In this document: one piece after another, positions 20,588-30,558 of the stretch | Position numbering within the stretch: position 1 is the stretch's first letter | Layout: each line of letters begins with the position of its first letter | The notes under the pieces: model-generated | The model's input: only the letters and a program-made list of their open reading frames with translations | What the model was told of the DNA's origin: nothing | The model's database searches: none | Source: Edwardsiella piscicida | GTDB taxonomy: Bacteria; Pseudomonadota; Gammaproteobacteria; Enterobacterales; Enterobacteriaceae | Direction: 5' to 3' | NCBI RefSeq assembly: GCF_001896205.1 | Contig: NZ_MPNU01000001.1 | Coordinates: 1,274,427-1,338,426, forward strand | DNA: 64,000 nt | Made by a program: the position numbers and the translations under genes

Positions 20588-20941
20588 TTACAGAATTTCC
20601 AGCACCTGCTGCGGCGGGCGGCCCAGGCGCGCCCGCGGGCCGTTGACCACGATGGGGCGCTCTATCAGCGAGGGGTGCGCGACCAGCGCGGCGATCAGCG
20701 CGTCCTGGTCCAGCGTCGGGTTGTCCAGATCCAGCTGCTGATACAGATCGTCGCCCCGTCGCATCAGTTGACGCGCGGAGTCAAAGCCCAGCGCGGCGAG
20801 CAGGCCACGCAGCGCGTCGGCATCCGGCGGCGTCTCCAGATACGGTACGATCTCGGGATGGATACCGCGCTCTTCCAGCAGCTGCAGCGTGGCGCGGCTC
20901 TTAGAGCAGCGGGGATTGTGATAGATAACGACGGAGGACAT
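20588..20941 (-). CDS. yfgD: ArsC-family reductase YfgD
   Basis: A 117-residue thioredoxin-fold protein of the glutaredoxin-dependent arsenate reductase family. The active-site Cys12 is in YHNPRCSKSR, and the Arg/Pro block LIERPIVVNGPRARLGRPP is near the C-terminus. Whether it reduces arsenate is not known; there are no ars genes nearby. It sits 57 bases downstream of bepA on the same strand and converges on hda, exactly the E. coli order. Confidence 0.88.
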   Translation of the reverse strand: MSSVVIYHNPRCSKSRATLQLLEERGIHPEIVPYLETPPDADALRGLLAALGFDSARQLMRRGDDLYQQLDLDNPTLDQDALIAALVAHPSLIERPIVVNGPRARLGRPPQQVLEIL

Positions 20942-20998
20942 AGGGGCTCCTGTAGTTAGGGGAAATTCCCCGGCGCCCGCGGCGCCGGGGCGTGAGCA

Positions 20999-22480
20999 TC
21001 AGCGGCGCTGGTACTGTTTAAAGCGCTCCTGCAGCTGACGCAGCTGATCGATACGGGCGTCATAGCGCGCCTGCTTCAGGCTGCCGAGGGGCATCAGCGC
21101 GCTGGCGTTGCCCAACAGCCCGATCGCCTGCTGCAGTTCGCCGGTCAGCGCCAGCTGTTCGGCGCGGGCGGCCAGCTCCTCGTCGCGCAGCCCCTGTGCG
21201 GCGCTGGCCTGCGCCAGCAGATCCCAGCCGTTGACATCGTCGGGGTGGCTGTAGGTATAGCGATACAGCAGGCGAGAGGCCTGGGGCGCCTTTCCGCCCT
21301 GAATATAGGCGTTGGCCAGATTGATCTGCAGAACGGGGTCGCTGCGATTTTTTGCCAGCGCGGCCTCCAGACGGGCGATGGCCGCCGCCGCCTGCTTCTG
21401 GTTGAGGTCGATATCGGTCATCAGGTCGATATACCAGACGTTGTCGGGATCGGCCGTCAGCAGCGGCTGCAGGGTGCGGCGCGCGTCGTCAAACTTGTTG
21501 GCCTGAGAGAACAGGATGGCCCGCCCATAGCGCGCCGCCTGCTGCTCGCGCACGTTGCCGCGCGCCAGCGTATCCAGCATGTCGCTGCTGAGATAGCCGC
21601 CGTCGAGGTCGTTACCGCTGTACATGCCCAGGGTGCGCACCTTGGCCAGCAGGTAGTCGAGCGAGGACTGAACCGGGTGGGGGCGCATCTGGTTGGCGCG
21701 GTTGCGGGTATCGGTCAGGCGGCTGTCCGGCAAGGGGTGGGTCAGCAGGATCTCCGGCGGCTTGGAGGAGTAGCGCGACTGGTCGGCTAGCTTTTGCAGA
21801 AAGTTGGGCATGGCCTGGGGATCGAATCCGGCGCGCTGCAGCACCTGAATACCGATGCGATCGGCCTCCTGCTCATTCTGCTGGGTAAAGCTGATGATCC
21901 CCTGCTGGGCTCCCGCCAGGGTGCCGGTCAGGGCGGCCATGCCCGCCTGCGGGCTGGCCATCGCCAGCAGGATGGAGCCGAGGGCGCCGACCCAGGTCAG
22001 CGGCGCCGTGCGCTGCTGCTCCTCCATCGCCCGCGCCAGGTGGCGCTGGGTGACGTGGGAGATCTCATGGGCCATCACCGAGGCCAGCTGGCTCTCATTG
22101 TCGGTATAGCGGAACAGGGCGCTGTGCAGCACCACGTTGCCGCCGAAGAAAGCAAAGGCGTTGATGTCGTCATTGCGAACCAGATAGAAGTGGAAGGGGG
22201 TGCGCACGCCGTCGGCGTGGGAAACCAGGCGCTCTCCCAGCCGGTTGATATAGCCGTCGAGCAGGGGATCGTTAATCAGCGGCGCGCTGGCCCGCAGCTG
22301 GCGCACGTAAAAGTCCCCCATCGCCAGCTCTTGATTGATGCTGAGGATATTGCCGGCGGTGGTGCCGATATCCGGCAGCGATTGATCCTGTATGGCGGCG
22401 GCGTGCAGCGAGGGCGCGGCGCCGAATAGCCCGCCCGCCAGCAGCAGGGCGATAAGCGATCTGTTGAACCGTAAAGTCAT
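20999..22480 (-). CDS. bepA: Periplasmic metalloprotease/chaperone BepA
   Basis: A 493-residue protein (E. coli BepA 487) with a signal peptide (hydrophobic 8-20, cleavage near SLHA), an M48 protease domain with HEISH (zinc ligands His138 and His142, catalytic Glu139) and a C-terminal TPR region. BepA assists LptD maturation and degrades stalled outer-membrane proteins. A start 10 codons upstream (22510) is possible, but ATG 22480 follows GGAAG at 8 bases and gives the usual signal peptide. Confidence 0.94.
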   Translation of the reverse strand: MTLRFNRSLIALLLAGGLFGAAPSLHAAAIQDQSLPDIGTTAGNILSINQELAMGDFYVRQLRASAPLINDPLLDGYINRLGERLVSHADGVRTPFHFYLVRNDDINAFAFFGGNVVLHSALFRYTDNESQLASVMAHEISHVTQRHLARAMEEQQRTAPLTWVGALGSILLAMASPQAGMAALTGTLAGAQQGIISFTQQNEQEADRIGIQVLQRAGFDPQAMPNFLQKLADQSRYSSKPPEILLTHPLPDSRLTDTRNRANQMRPHPVQSSLDYLLAKVRTLGMYSGNDLDGGYLSSDMLDTLARGNVREQQAARYGRAILFSQANKFDDARRTLQPLLTADPDNVWYIDLMTDIDLNQKQAAAAIARLEAALAKNRSDPVLQINLANAYIQGGKAPQASRLLYRYTYSHPDDVNGWDLLAQASAAQGLRDEELAARAEQLALTGELQQAIGLLGNASALMPLGSLKQARYDARIDQLRQLQERFKQYQRR

Positions 22481-22725
22481 GAGTGACGCTTCCAAGGCAA
22501 CGATAGACATTTGACGCCGATCCCGGCGAAGAGTTCTTCTTCCCGCACCCGCTCTCTATTACACTAGGCCAGATAAAGGGCCGTGTCCTGCAATAACCTG
22601 ACGTTTGTCCATTCTGCCACTATTGCTCGGCCGTGCCAAAACTTGTTGGTTACTATTTATAATGTTGTTATGTAACGGAATTTATGGAGCAGTCGCGCCG
22701 CGGCGCAGAATGAAGGAGTATAACC

Positions 22726-23805
22726 GTGCTTGAAATGCTGAGGCAGTGGTACCGGCGCCGCTTTACCGACCCCCAGGCGATCGCCCTGCTGACCATCCTG
22801 TTGGTGGGATTTTGCATTATCTATTTCTTTAACGGCATCCTGGCGCCGCTGCTGGTTGCCATTGTCCTGGCGTACCTGCTGGAGTGGCCGACCCATAAAC
22901 TGCAGCTGGTTGGCTGTTCGCGGCTATGGGCAGTCTGCGTGGTGCTGCTGCTGTTTATCGGGATTGTGCTGCTGACGATGCTGGTGGTGATCCCGATCGC
23001 CTGGCAGCAGGGGTTGGCGCTGATGAGCGACATGCCGAAGATGGTGACCCGCTTTTATGAGTATGCCGCCACGCTGCCGCGCCGCTACCCGGCCCTGATG
23101 GATGCGGGCATTATCGATGTGGTGGTCGAGAACCTGCGCGCGCGGATGGCGCTGATGGGTGAGTCGGTGCTGAAGTTCTCCCTGGCGTCGCTGGTCGGGC
23201 TGGTCACGCTGGCCATCTATCTGGTGCTGGTGCCGCTGATGGTGTTCTTTCTGCTCAAGGATAAGGGGCAGATGCTCAATGCGCTGCGCCGGGTGCTGCC
23301 GCGCGAGCGCGGCCTGGCCGGCCAGGTCTGGCTGGAGATGAATCAGCAGATCACCAACTATATCCGCGGTAAGGTGGTGGAGATGCTGGTGGTCGGCGTG
23401 GCGACCTATCTGGTGTTTCTGGTGCTGGGATTGAACTATGGCCTGCTGCTGGCGGTGCTGGTCGGCGTCTCGGTGCTCATTCCCTATATCGGCGCGGTGC
23501 TGGTGACCATTCCGGTGGTGCTGGTGGCGCTGTTTCAGTGGGGGATGGGGGCGGATTTCTGGTCGCTGTTCATCGCCTATCTGGTGGTGCAGGGGCTGGA
23601 CGGTAACGTTCTGGTGCCGCTGCTCTACTCCGAGGCGGTTAACCTGCATCCGCTGGTGATCATTCTGTCGGTGATCATCTTTGGTGGACTGTGGGGATTC
23701 TGGGGGGTTTTCTTTGCCATCCCGCTGGCGACCCTGGTGAAAGCGGTGATCCACGCCTGGCCGGATGACTTCGGTAATGACGCGACGCCCGGTGCCAACG
23801 GGTAG
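22726..23805 (+). CDS. perM: AI-2E family transporter PerM
   Basis: A 359-residue inner-membrane protein with about eight hydrophobic segments, of the PerM/AI-2E family, whose members act as putative transporters and in one case as a Na+/H+ antiporter. The typical GLNYGLLLAVLVGVSVLIPY segment and the YLVVQGLDGNVLVPLLYSEAV segment are present. It starts at GTG 22726, 7 bases after AAGGAG. It is divergent from bepA and convergent with bcp, as in E. coli. Confidence 0.9.
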   Translation: MLEMLRQWYRRRFTDPQAIALLTILLVGFCIIYFFNGILAPLLVAIVLAYLLEWPTHKLQLVGCSRLWAVCVVLLLFIGIVLLTMLVVIPIAWQQGLALMSDMPKMVTRFYEYAATLPRRYPALMDAGIIDVVVENLRARMALMGESVLKFSLASLVGLVTLAIYLVLVPLMVFFLLKDKGQMLNALRRVLPRERGLAGQVWLEMNQQITNYIRGKVVEMLVVGVATYLVFLVLGLNYGLLLAVLVGVSVLIPYIGAVLVTIPVVLVALFQWGMGADFWSLFIAYLVVQGLDGNVLVPLLYSEAVNLHPLVIILSVIIFGGLWGFWGVFFAIPLATLVKAVIHAWPDDFGNDATPGANG

Positions 23806-23848
23806 CGCCTAGACGGGCGCGGCGCCAGAGGGCGTCGCGCCGCGGGCG

Positions 23849-24319
23849 TTACGGGTGGCTGCGCAGGTACTCCAGCACCACGTCGCTGTGGTTGCTGGTT
23901 TTAAACCCCTCGAACACGTGTTCAATGCGGCCGCTGCCGTCGATCAGAAAGCTGATGCGGTGAATGCCGTCATAGGTTTTCCCCATAAAGGTTTTCTCTC
24001 CCCATACGCCAAACAGGGCGGCGACCCGGTGCTCTTCATCGGACAGCAGGGTAAAGTTCAGCAGCTCCTTCTCCGCAAAGCGGGAGAGCTTTTCCGGTTT
24101 ATCGGTGCTGATCCCCAGCACCTCTACGCCGTACTGTTTCAGCTCATTCATGCTGTCGCGCAGCCCGCAGGCCTGTACGGTACAGCCTGGGGTCATGGCT
24201 TTGGGATAAAAGTAGACCAGTACTCTCTGGCCCTGGAAGTCGGCCAGACCGATCTGCTCACCGTCTTGATCCAATAGGGTAAACTGTGGCGCGATGCTAC
24301 CGGCTTGCAATGGACTCAT
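23849..24319 (-). CDS. bcp: Thioredoxin-dependent thiol peroxidase Bcp
   Basis: A 156-residue peroxiredoxin of the PrxQ/BCP group, the same length as E. coli Bcp. The peroxidatic Cys46 lies in TPGCTVQACGLRD with the resolving Cys51 five residues on, as in atypical 2-Cys PrxQ enzymes. It reduces peroxides using thioredoxin in the cytosol. It lies 17 bases downstream of gcvR on the same strand. Confidence 0.96.
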   Translation of the reverse strand: MSPLQAGSIAPQFTLLDQDGEQIGLADFQGQRVLVYFYPKAMTPGCTVQACGLRDSMNELKQYGVEVLGISTDKPEKLSRFAEKELLNFTLLSDEEHRVAALFGVWGEKTFMGKTYDGIHRISFLIDGSGRIEHVFEGFKTSNHSDVVLEYLRSHP

Positions 24320-24336
24320 TACGACTCTCTCCGTCT

Positions 24337-24894
24337 TTAACCGTCATTCTGAGAATAATTGACTACGTTAATGCTGCCCTGCGCATTGAGCTCAAGACAG
24401 AGCTGGTTAAACGCGCGCTCGATCAGCGTGGGATCTTGGCTGGCCGGGCTATGGGCGGTGATTTGAATATAGAGCTGTTGCTCATCGGAACCGTCGCGGG
24501 TCTGGGTTCGGGAGACCAGTTCGGCGATGTTCATGCGCTGTGAGTCAAACAGATCGGTAAAGCGTTCGATGATGTGCGGCGAGTCTTTGACCTCGACCTG
24601 CACCCAGACCGTGGCCGGCATGGTAGGACGCTCGTGCCAGGTGGTGCGCTTCATTACGATCAGCAGATCCATCTCTACGCCTTTCAGCGGCAGGGTGGAC
24701 TCTATCAGGGTGATCGCGTTCCAGCTGCCGGAGAGCAGCATGATGAACGTGAACTCTTCGCCCAACATCGCCAGTCGGCTGTCTTCAATATTGCAGCCAC
24801 AGCTACTGACGTGGCGGGTAATATTGTTGACGATGCCGGGGCGGTCCGCGCCAAGGGCGGTGATGACTAGATAGTGTTGATTGGGCTGTGGCAA
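24337..24894 (-). CDS. gcvR: Glycine cleavage repressor GcvR
   Basis: A 185-residue protein with two ACT domains (starting HYLVITALGADRPGIVNNIT and again around VWVQVEVKDSPHIIERFTDL). GcvR binds GcvA and blocks activation of gcvTHP when glycine is scarce. It heads a probable gcvR-bcp transcript and is divergent from dapA, an order conserved in enterics. Confidence 0.94.
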   Translation of the reverse strand: MPQPNQHYLVITALGADRPGIVNNITRHVSSCGCNIEDSRLAMLGEEFTFIMLLSGSWNAITLIESTLPLKGVEMDLLIVMKRTTWHERPTMPATVWVQVEVKDSPHIIERFTDLFDSQRMNIAELVSRTQTRDGSDEQQLYIQITAHSPASQDPTLIERAFNQLCLELNAQGSINVVNYSQNDG

Positions 24895-25040
24895 AAGAGT
24901 TCTTCCTGTATCGATAGTGGGTGTACCAAGGTAATCATAAAAAAAAGTATGCTACAAGCAATTAGCATTCAGATGTCTACTTGCGTTGGCAATGCTTTAA
25001 AACGTACCATGAGACGCCTGTTTTTAGAGGGGGATGGACT

Positions 25041-25922
25041 ATGTTCACGGGAAGTATTGTAGCGCTGGTAACGCCGATGGATGACAAGGGAAATGTCGAT
25101 CGCGCGAGCCTGAAAAAGTTGGTCGATTACCATGTCGCCAGCGGGACGTCCGCCATTGTTGCCGTGGGCACCACCGGTGAGTCCGCCACGCTGAGCCATG
25201 ACGAGCATGTCAACGTGGTTTTACAGACGCTGGAGCTGGCCGATGGCCGGATTCCGGTGATCGCCGGGGCGGGCGCTAACGCCACCGCCGAGGCCATTGC
25301 GCTGACCGAGCGTTTTAATCACAGCGGGGTGGTGGGATGTCTGTCGGTCACGCCGTATTATAATAAGCCGACGCAGGAAGGGTTGTATCAGCACTTCCGT
25401 GCCATCGCCTCTTGTACCGATCTGCCGCAGATTCTGTATAACGTGCCGTCGCGCACCGGTTGCGATATGCTGCCGGAGACCGTGGCGCGTTTGGCGCAGA
25501 TTGACAATATTATCGCGATTAAAGAAGCGACCGGGAACTTAAGCCGCGTTGGGCAGATCCAAGATCTGGTCAACGACGATCGCTTTATCCTGCTCAGCGG
25601 TGATGATGCCTCGGCGCTGGACTTTATGCGTCTGGGCGGAAAAGGGGTTATCTCGGTAACCGCGAACGTGGCCGCGCGCCAGATGGCGGAAATGTGCCGC
25701 CTGACGCTGGCCGGGGATTTCCATGCCGCACGCAGGCTAAACCTGAGCCTGATGCCGCTGCATCGCGATCTGTTTATAGAAGCAAACCCGATACCGGTAA
25801 AATGGGCCACCAAGGTATTGGGACTGATAGCGACCGACACCCTGCGTCTGCCGCTGACACCGCTGAGCGCCAGTGCGCACCCGGCGGTTGAGCGCGCACT
25901 GCAGCATGCCGGTGTGCTGTAA
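25041..25922 (+). CDS. dapA: 4-hydroxy-tetrahydrodipicolinate synthase DapA
   Basis: A 293-residue (E. coli 292) class I aldolase-type enzyme that condenses pyruvate with aspartate semialdehyde in the lysine/diaminopimelate pathway. Lys161 ([10 protein letters not shown]) forms the Schiff base; Tyr133 (YNVPSRTG) and Thr44-Thr45 (GTTGES) complete the proton relay. An upstream ATG at 24981 is in frame, but ATG 25041 follows a G-rich ribosome site and gives the canonical [12 protein letters not shown]. bamC follows after 16 bases. Confidence 0.97.
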   Translation: MFTGSIVALVTPMDDKGNVDRASLKKLVDYHVASGTSAIVAVGTTGESATLSHDEHVNVVLQTLELADGRIPVIAGAGANATAEAIALTERFNHSGVVGCLSVTPYYNKPTQEGLYQHFRAIASCTDLPQILYNVPSRTGCDMLPETVARLAQIDNIIAIKEATGNLSRVGQIQDLVNDDRFILLSGDDASALDFMRLGGKGVISVTANVAARQMAEMCRLTLAGDFHAARRLNLSLMPLHRDLFIEANPIPVKWATKVLGLIATDTLRLPLTPLSASAHPAVERALQHAGVL

Positions 25923-25938
25923 CTCTTAGGGAGATTGA

Positions 25939-26979
25939 ATGGCTTACTCAGTACAAAAGTCGACGATTGCGACCCTGGTTGGCGTGTCGCTGGCGATGAT
26001 GCTCTCTGCCTGCTCCAGCGATCAGCGCTATAAGCGCCAGGTCAGCGGGGACGAGGCCTACCTGGAAACGCCGGCGCTGCAGGAGTTGAAGGCGCCTGCG
26101 GGGATGATCCTGCCGCTGCAGAACAGCACCTACGATATCCAGAGGAGTAACGATAAGGGCGCCGTCGGCAAGGCGCTGGATATCCGTCCTCCGGCGCAGG
26201 CGCTGGCGCTGCTGAACGGCTCGCGCACCCAGTACACCAACGGCGCCGCGATCATGCTGGTGGAGAACTCGGCCGGGATGAGCGGGCTGTGGCAGCAGGT
26301 CGTACGCTCGGTGCAGGAGGATAACTTCCCGATCGCCAGCCGCCAGGATGCCAGCCAGTCGCTGACGACGGAGTGGATCGCGTTCAATCGCGCCGATGAA
26401 GATCAGCAGTACCGCGGCCGCTATCAGATCTCGGTTCAGCCGCAGGGATACCAGACGGCGATCGTCGTCAAGTCCCTGGCGTTAGAGCAGAGCGGATCAC
26501 CGGTGACCTCGAGCAGCGAGATCCAGCGCTATGCGGTGAATGTGCTGAACGACGTCGCCAGCAATCTGGATAAAATCCAGAGCGATCAGGCGAACGCGCG
26601 CGCTAACCGGAGCCTGGGGCAGATCGACGTACAGAGCGGGGCCGACGATACCGGTCTGCCGCTGCTGATCGTACGTGCGCCTTATGCTCAGGTCTGGGAG
26701 CGCCTGCCGTCCGTGCTGCCGCGCGTCGGCATGACCATCAGCGATCGCAGCCGTCCGCAGGGGACTCTCTCCGTCAGCTACAAGGAGCCGAGCAGCAGCA
26801 CCTGGGAAAGCCTGGGGGTTAGCGCGCCGGATCTGGCCAACGGCGACTATAAGATCCAGGTCGGCGATCTGGACAACCGCACCAGCCTGCAGTTCCTGGA
26901 CAGCAAGGGACAGCCGCTGACCCAGGCGCGTAACGACGCGCTGGTCAAGGTATTCCAGGCGGCGTTTGCGCGTCCGTAA
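25939..26979 (+). CDS. bamC: Outer-membrane assembly lipoprotein BamC
   Basis: A 346-residue lipoprotein (E. coli 344) with a type II signal peptide ending in the lipobox LSAC (Cys25). The long unstructured N-terminal segment that contacts BamD is followed by two helix-grip domains. It is a non-essential part of the BamABCDE complex. It is cotranscribed with dapA, with a strong terminator right after it. Confidence 0.95.
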   Translation: MAYSVQKSTIATLVGVSLAMMLSACSSDQRYKRQVSGDEAYLETPALQELKAPAGMILPLQNSTYDIQRSNDKGAVGKALDIRPPAQALALLNGSRTQYTNGAAIMLVENSAGMSGLWQQVVRSVQEDNFPIASRQDASQSLTTEWIAFNRADEDQQYRGRYQISVQPQGYQTAIVVKSLALEQSGSPVTSSSEIQRYAVNVLNDVASNLDKIQSDQANARANRSLGQIDVQSGADDTGLPLLIVRAPYAQVWERLPSVLPRVGMTISDRSRPQGTLSVSYKEPSSSTWESLGVSAPDLANGDYKIQVGDLDNRTSLQFLDSKGQPLTQARNDALVKVFQAAFARP

Positions 26980-26996
26980 CCCGCTCGAACATCGTG

Positions 26997-27021
26997 AAGG
27001 GGGCTAACGCCCCCTTTTTTT
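26997..27021 (+). terminator. dapA-bamC terminator
   Basis: AAGGGGGC (26997-27004), loop TAAC and GCCCCCTT (27009-27016) form an 8-bp stem running into seven T. It ends the dapA-bamC transcript just before the purC promoter. Confidence 0.92.
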
Positions 27022-27035
27022 GTATTTTTTTCTCC

Positions 27036-27061
27036 ACGCAATCGTTTGGCTGGCGTATAAT
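27036..27061 (+). promoter_or_regulatory. PurR operator and purC promoter
   Basis: ACGCAATCGTTTGGCT (27036-27051) matches the PurR consensus ACGCAAACGTTTGCGT at 13 of 16 positions and lies just upstream of a perfect TATAAT -10 (27056-27061), over the -35 region. purC starts at 27133. PurR control of purC is known in E. coli. Confidence 0.82.
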
Positions 27062-27132
27062 GGCCCCATCTTGCGGCGCCATCGCGCCCGAACGCTTCGG
27101 TTTGTTCTGTTCTTAACCTATGGAGTACGCAA

Positions 27133-27846
27133 ATGCAAAAGCTCGCTGAGTTGTACCGCGGCAAGGCTAAAACGGTCTATGCCACGGAGGATCCGGATCT
27201 GCTGATTCTGTCGTTCCGCAACGATACGTCAGCTCTGGATGGCCAGCGCATTGAGCAGTTTGATCGCAAGGGTATGGTGAACAACAAGTTTAATCACTTC
27301 ATCATGAGCAAGCTGGAGGCGGCCGGGATCCCGACGCAGATGGAGCGCCTGCTGTCCGATACCGATGCGCTGGTGAAGAAGCTGGAGATGGTGCCGGTGG
27401 AGTGCGTGATCCGTAACCGCGCCGCCGGTTCGCTGGTGAAGCGTCTGGGCATTGAAGAGGGCATGCCGCTGAATCCGCCGCTGTTCGATCTGTTCCTGAA
27501 GAACGACGCCATGCACGATCCGATGGTCAATGAATCCTACTGCCGTACCTTTGGCTGGGTCAGCGACGAGCATCTGGCGCAGATGAAGGCGCTGAGCTAC
27601 CGCGCCAACGAGGTGCTCAGCCAGCTGTTCGACGACGCCGGGCTGATCCTGGTGGACTTTAAGCTGGAGTTCGGCCTGTATAAGGGCCAAGTCGTTCTGG
27701 GCGATGAGTTTTCGCCGGACGGCAGCCGCCTGTGGGATAAGGCGACGCTGGCGAAGATGGATAAGGATCGCTTCCGCCAGAACCTGGGCGGGCTGATTGA
27801 GGCCTATGAAGAGGTGGCCCACCGTCTGGGCGTGCCGCTCGACTGA
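27133..27846 (+). CDS. purC: SAICAR synthetase PurC
   Basis: A 237-residue enzyme, the same length as E. coli PurC; it joins CAIR and aspartate with ATP to give SAICAR in purine synthesis. Landmarks are the N-terminal [19 protein letters not shown] glycine-rich ATP loop, the [18 protein letters not shown] block and LVDFKLEFG near residue 175. It is controlled by the PurR operator just upstream. In E. coli ypfJ and tmcA follow; here an accessory cassette intervenes. Confidence 0.97.
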   Translation: MQKLAELYRGKAKTVYATEDPDLLILSFRNDTSALDGQRIEQFDRKGMVNNKFNHFIMSKLEAAGIPTQMERLLSDTDALVKKLEMVPVECVIRNRAAGSLVKRLGIEEGMPLNPPLFDLFLKNDAMHDPMVNESYCRTFGWVSDEHLAQMKALSYRANEVLSQLFDDAGLILVDFKLEFGLYKGQVVLGDEFSPDGSRLWDKATLAKMDKDRFRQNLGGLIEAYEEVAHRLGVPLD

Positions 27847-27868
27847 GCGGCGACGCGACGCATGGAAA

Positions 27869-27896
27869 GACGACGGGGGCGCTAGCCCCCGTCGTC
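27869..27896. terminator. Perfect 12-bp hairpin between convergent purC and cyclase genes
   Basis: GACGACGGGGGC (27869-27880), loop GCTA and GCCCCCGTCGTC (27885-27896) are perfectly complementary. It sits 22 bases after the purC stop and 1 base before the stop of the convergent cyclase gene, so it can act for both strands. Neither side has a T run, so it may stabilise 3' ends rather than terminate. Confidence 0.5.
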
Positions 27897-27897
27897 A

Positions 27898-28581
27898 TTA
27901 TGGCGCCAGCCCGGCCATGACGCTCACCTGCCCGCTGTCGGCGCCCACGATCCGGCTCGGTCCCAGGGTCAACAGCTGCGGCAGCTGATCCTGCAGCGGC
28001 GCGAGCGTCATATCTTCGATAGCGATAATAAATTTCTCGCCATAGTACCCCAGCAGCCAGCGGTGCGCCTCTACGCCCAGATCGTTGCAGGGGGAGCCGA
28101 TAGAGAGAAAATCCATGCCAATGCACAGCAGGCGTGGAAAGTGCTCAACCAGATAGCGGCAGAGATCGGGGTGCAGACAGGGGCCCTCTTTGCTGTATAT
28201 CTCGGGATCGCGCTGGCGATAGGCCTCGAATCCGGTACGGATCAGCAATAGCTTTTTATCCTGCAGCTGTGGGGCGTAAGGGGCGATATCCTCGTGGGTC
28301 ACGATCGCGCGCGGCCCCTTTGGCACGGCGATCAACAGGATCTCATCCTGCCGATAGGCAAAGTAGTCGATGGGCAGCTGGTGCAGCGCGGGACCGTTGG
28401 GGCAAAAATGGCGGGGGCCATCGCAGTGGGTGCCAAAGTGATTCGGCAGGTGACTTATCACCGCGTTAAAGGGGCTATCCTGCTGACCGATGCACGACGT
28501 GACGGTGAGGGAGAGCACGGGCTCTCCCGGCCAGGCGACGTCCGCCGGATCCAGTTTATGGGATAAGAAGACAAAGCGCAT
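27898..28581 (-). CDS. Cyclase family metal-dependent hydrolase (kynurenine formamidase-like)
   Basis: A 227-residue protein of the cyclase/kynurenine formamidase family (PF04199). The diagnostic metal motif H-x3-H-x-D-x3-H is present as HFGTHCDGPRH: His48, His52 and Asp54 as ligands, His58 as catalytic base. Such enzymes hydrolyse amides such as N-formylkynurenine, or related compounds. There is no signal peptide, so it is probably cytosolic, and no kynurenine genes are nearby, so the substrate is open. It is the last gene of a cassette hydrolase-aquaglyceroporin-cyclase, 25 bases after the aquaglyceroporin. Confidence 0.8.
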   Translation of the reverse strand: MRFVFLSHKLDPADVAWPGEPVLSLTVTSCIGQQDSPFNAVISHLPNHFGTHCDGPRHFCPNGPALHQLPIDYFAYRQDEILLIAVPKGPRAIVTHEDIAPYAPQLQDKKLLLIRTGFEAYRQRDPEIYSKEGPCLHPDLCRYLVEHFPRLLCIGMDFLSIGSPCNDLGVEAHRWLLGYYGEKFIIAIEDMTLAPLQDQLPQLLTLGPSRIVGADSGQVSVMAGLAP

Positions 28582-28606
28582 AAGCGTGACTCCTGTCGGG
28601 TGAGGA

Positions 28607-29338
28607 TTAGCTGCCGACGCCGCTGAACAGGGCGCGGTAGCACAGAGCCGCCAGCGCGGCGCCTAACAGCGGGCCGACGATCGGCACCCAGGCATAGCGC
28701 CAGTCGGAGCTGCCCTTGCCGCGGATCGGCAGCAGGGCGTGGATGAGGCGCGGCATCAGATCGCGCGCGGGGTTGATGGCGTAGCCCGTCAGCCCGGCAA
28801 AGGCCATCACCCCGCCGGAGAGGGCGATAAACAGATAGAGAAAGGCGACGCCATTGGCGGGAAGCGAATGGGGAAAGCTCAGTACGGTCAGCATCAGGAT
28901 AAAGGTGGCGGTCGCTTCGGCCAGCGTGTTTTTTAGCCCGCCGCGGATGGCTGGCGCGGTGGCGAAGACGCCGAGCTTGCTGCGCGGGTTCTCTTCGCTA
29001 TCGAGGTGCTCCCGGTAGAGCACCCAGACCAGCAGCGCGCCGCAGAAGGCGCCGCCGGCCTGGGCCAGGATGTATCCGGGGATCTGCTCGGCGGGAAAGC
29101 GCCCCGCCAGAAAGAACCCTAGGGTAAACGCCGGGTTGCAGTGGGCGCCGGAGATGGGGGCGACGATGATAGCGGCAGAGGTCATGGCCGCGCCCCAGCC
29201 CAGCGCCGCGACGCCGCCGCCGGCGCCATAGAATGCCGAGCTGCGCAGCGAGATGGCGGCGACCACGCTGAGTCCCAGGGTGACCAGCAGGGCGGTGCCA
29301 ATAAACTCGGCTAAGTACAGCGTGCTATGCGGCGGCAT
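28607..29338 (-). CDS. MIP-family channel, aquaglyceroporin type
   Basis: A 243-residue channel protein with six hydrophobic segments and two half-helix motifs, NPA (68-70, GAHCNPAFTLG) and NPARD (189-193, GYAINPARDLMPR). Asp after the second NPAR is a mark of glycerol facilitators rather than water-only aquaporins, so passage of a small neutral solute is likely. No glycerol kinase or propanediol gene is nearby. Its start lies inside the end of the upstream hydrolase gene (14-base overlap), which points to translational coupling. Confidence 0.85.
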   Translation of the reverse strand: MPPHSTLYLAEFIGTALLVTLGLSVVAAISLRSSAFYGAGGGVAALGWGAAMTSAAIIVAPISGAHCNPAFTLGFFLAGRFPAEQIPGYILAQAGGAFCGALLVWVLYREHLDSEENPRSKLGVFATAPAIRGGLKNTLAEATATFILMLTVLSFPHSLPANGVAFLYLFIALSGGVMAFAGLTGYAINPARDLMPRLIHALLPIRGKGSSDWRYAWVPIVGPLLGAALAALCYRALFSGVGS

Positions 29339-30389
29339 GGTGCCTCCTTGACGGCGCGCTCAGCAGAAAACGCGCGACCTGCGGCGCATAAAGACGCGCC
29401 AGCCCGGTCGTGGCGTGGCCGCGGGTCTCTGGGCCCGCCGGGATCAGGTAGAGGGTGCCGTGCGGCAGGCGTGCGATGGCGCGCTGCATGACGCCGGTCT
29501 CGGGCGGGTTTCGCTCATCGTCGGCGGCGTTAATCGCCAGCACCGCGGCGTGCACCTGCTCCAGATGCGCATCGGCGCGGTAACCGCGCGAGGCGTCCCA
29601 CTGGTACAGCAGATCGTTGGCGTCGACGCTGAAGGGGGCGGACAGGCGCTGCTCCAGCAGCCGCTGAGCGCTGTCCCAGGTCGGCGCCTGCCGCTGCCAG
29701 GCTAGCGTTCCCCCGCTGGTGGCGATGGCGTAGAAGACGCTGGCAAAGTGTGCGCTGGGCGGCTGCTGACGGTAGTCGCCGTTTTGCCACGCGGGGTCTC
29801 GGCGAATGCTGTCGGTGATCAGGCGGCGCAGTATCCAGTTGCGAGAGGCCATCTCCGTCGGCTGGGCGGCCAGTGGAATGACCGCGTCCATAGCGTCGGG
29901 ATAGCGTTCGGCCCAGAGCCAGGCGTGCATTCCGCCCATGGAGTTTCCCATAACCAGGCGCAGGTGGGGGAGGCCGAGTCCCTCTGTCACCAGGCGAAAC
30001 TGTGCGGTGACCATGTCCTGATAGGTGTAGCGCGGGAAGCGGGCGCGCAGTCCATCGGAGGGCTTACTGGAGCGGCCGTGGCCGATGGCGTCCGGCATGA
30101 TGATGAAATAGCGCTGAATATCGAGGGGCTGACCGGGGCCGAACATCACGTCGGCGAACTCCGGGGTGATAAAGCTGTCGCCGCTGCCGCCGGTGCCGTG
30201 CAGCAGCAGTACCGGCATCCCGTCGGGATCGCCCAGGGTGCGGTAGTGCAGCGTCAGATCCATGCGTGCGCCGTCGTGAAAGGAAAAGTCTCGGGCGATC
30301 CAGTCGGCATGGCGCGGCGCGAGGGGCTGCGCCAGCGCGCTGGAGATCAGCGCTAACAGTAGGAATAATAAACGAAAAGTGGAGCGCAT
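29325..30389 (-). CDS. Exported alpha/beta hydrolase (MetX-like)
   Basis: A protein of about 354 residues with a signal peptide (MRSTFRLLFLLLALISSALA) and an alpha/beta hydrolase fold. HGTGGSGDSF is the oxyanion region, Ser150 in MGNSMGGMHAW the nucleophile, and Asp in NAADDERNPPE and His in TRGHATTG the likely rest of the triad. It resembles the homoserine acetyltransferase-like hydrolase group but is secreted, so a hydrolytic role in the periplasm is more likely. ATG 30389 follows AAGGAG at 8 bases; an upstream start at 30437 would spoil the signal peptide. First gene of the cassette. Confidence 0.8.
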   Translation of the reverse strand: MRSTFRLLFLLLALISSALAQPLAPRHADWIARDFSFHDGARMDLTLHYRTLGDPDGMPVLLLHGTGGSGDSFITPEFADVMFGPGQPLDIQRYFIIMPDAIGHGRSSKPSDGLRARFPRYTYQDMVTAQFRLVTEGLGLPHLRLVMGNSMGGMHAWLWAERYPDAMDAVIPLAAQPTEMASRNWILRRLITDSIRRDPAWQNGDYRQQPPSAHFASVFYAIATSGGTLAWQRQAPTWDSAQRLLEQRLSAPFSVDANDLLYQWDASRGYRADAHLEQVHAAVLAINAADDERNPPETGVMQRAIARLPHGTLYLIPAGPETRGHATTGLARLYAPQVARFLLSAPSRRHHAAA

Positions 30390-30470
30390 GCGTTTTTCTC
30401 CTTTGAGCAGAGGAAAACCGGACATGGCACGGGCCATACTGCGCCGGGGTCGAGAGGCCGCGGGTAAACT

Positions 30471-30558
30471 TGTGATGATTAGTTATTTATTGTGATTTTA
30501 TGGTGTTTAATAATCTTTTTTAGCGATAATGATCACGATAATAGATCGTTTTGTGATC
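30471..30558. promoter_or_regulatory. AT-rich divergent promoter region with TGTGA half-sites
   Basis: The gap between the cassette and tmcA is strikingly AT-rich for this genome. TGTGAT occurs at 30471 and 30491, and GATCAC (30531-30536) with GTGATC (30553-30558) forms an inverted pair 16 bases apart. These resemble CRP/FNR half-sites but none forms a canonical full site. Control by a CRP-family regulator is a guess. Confidence 0.35.
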
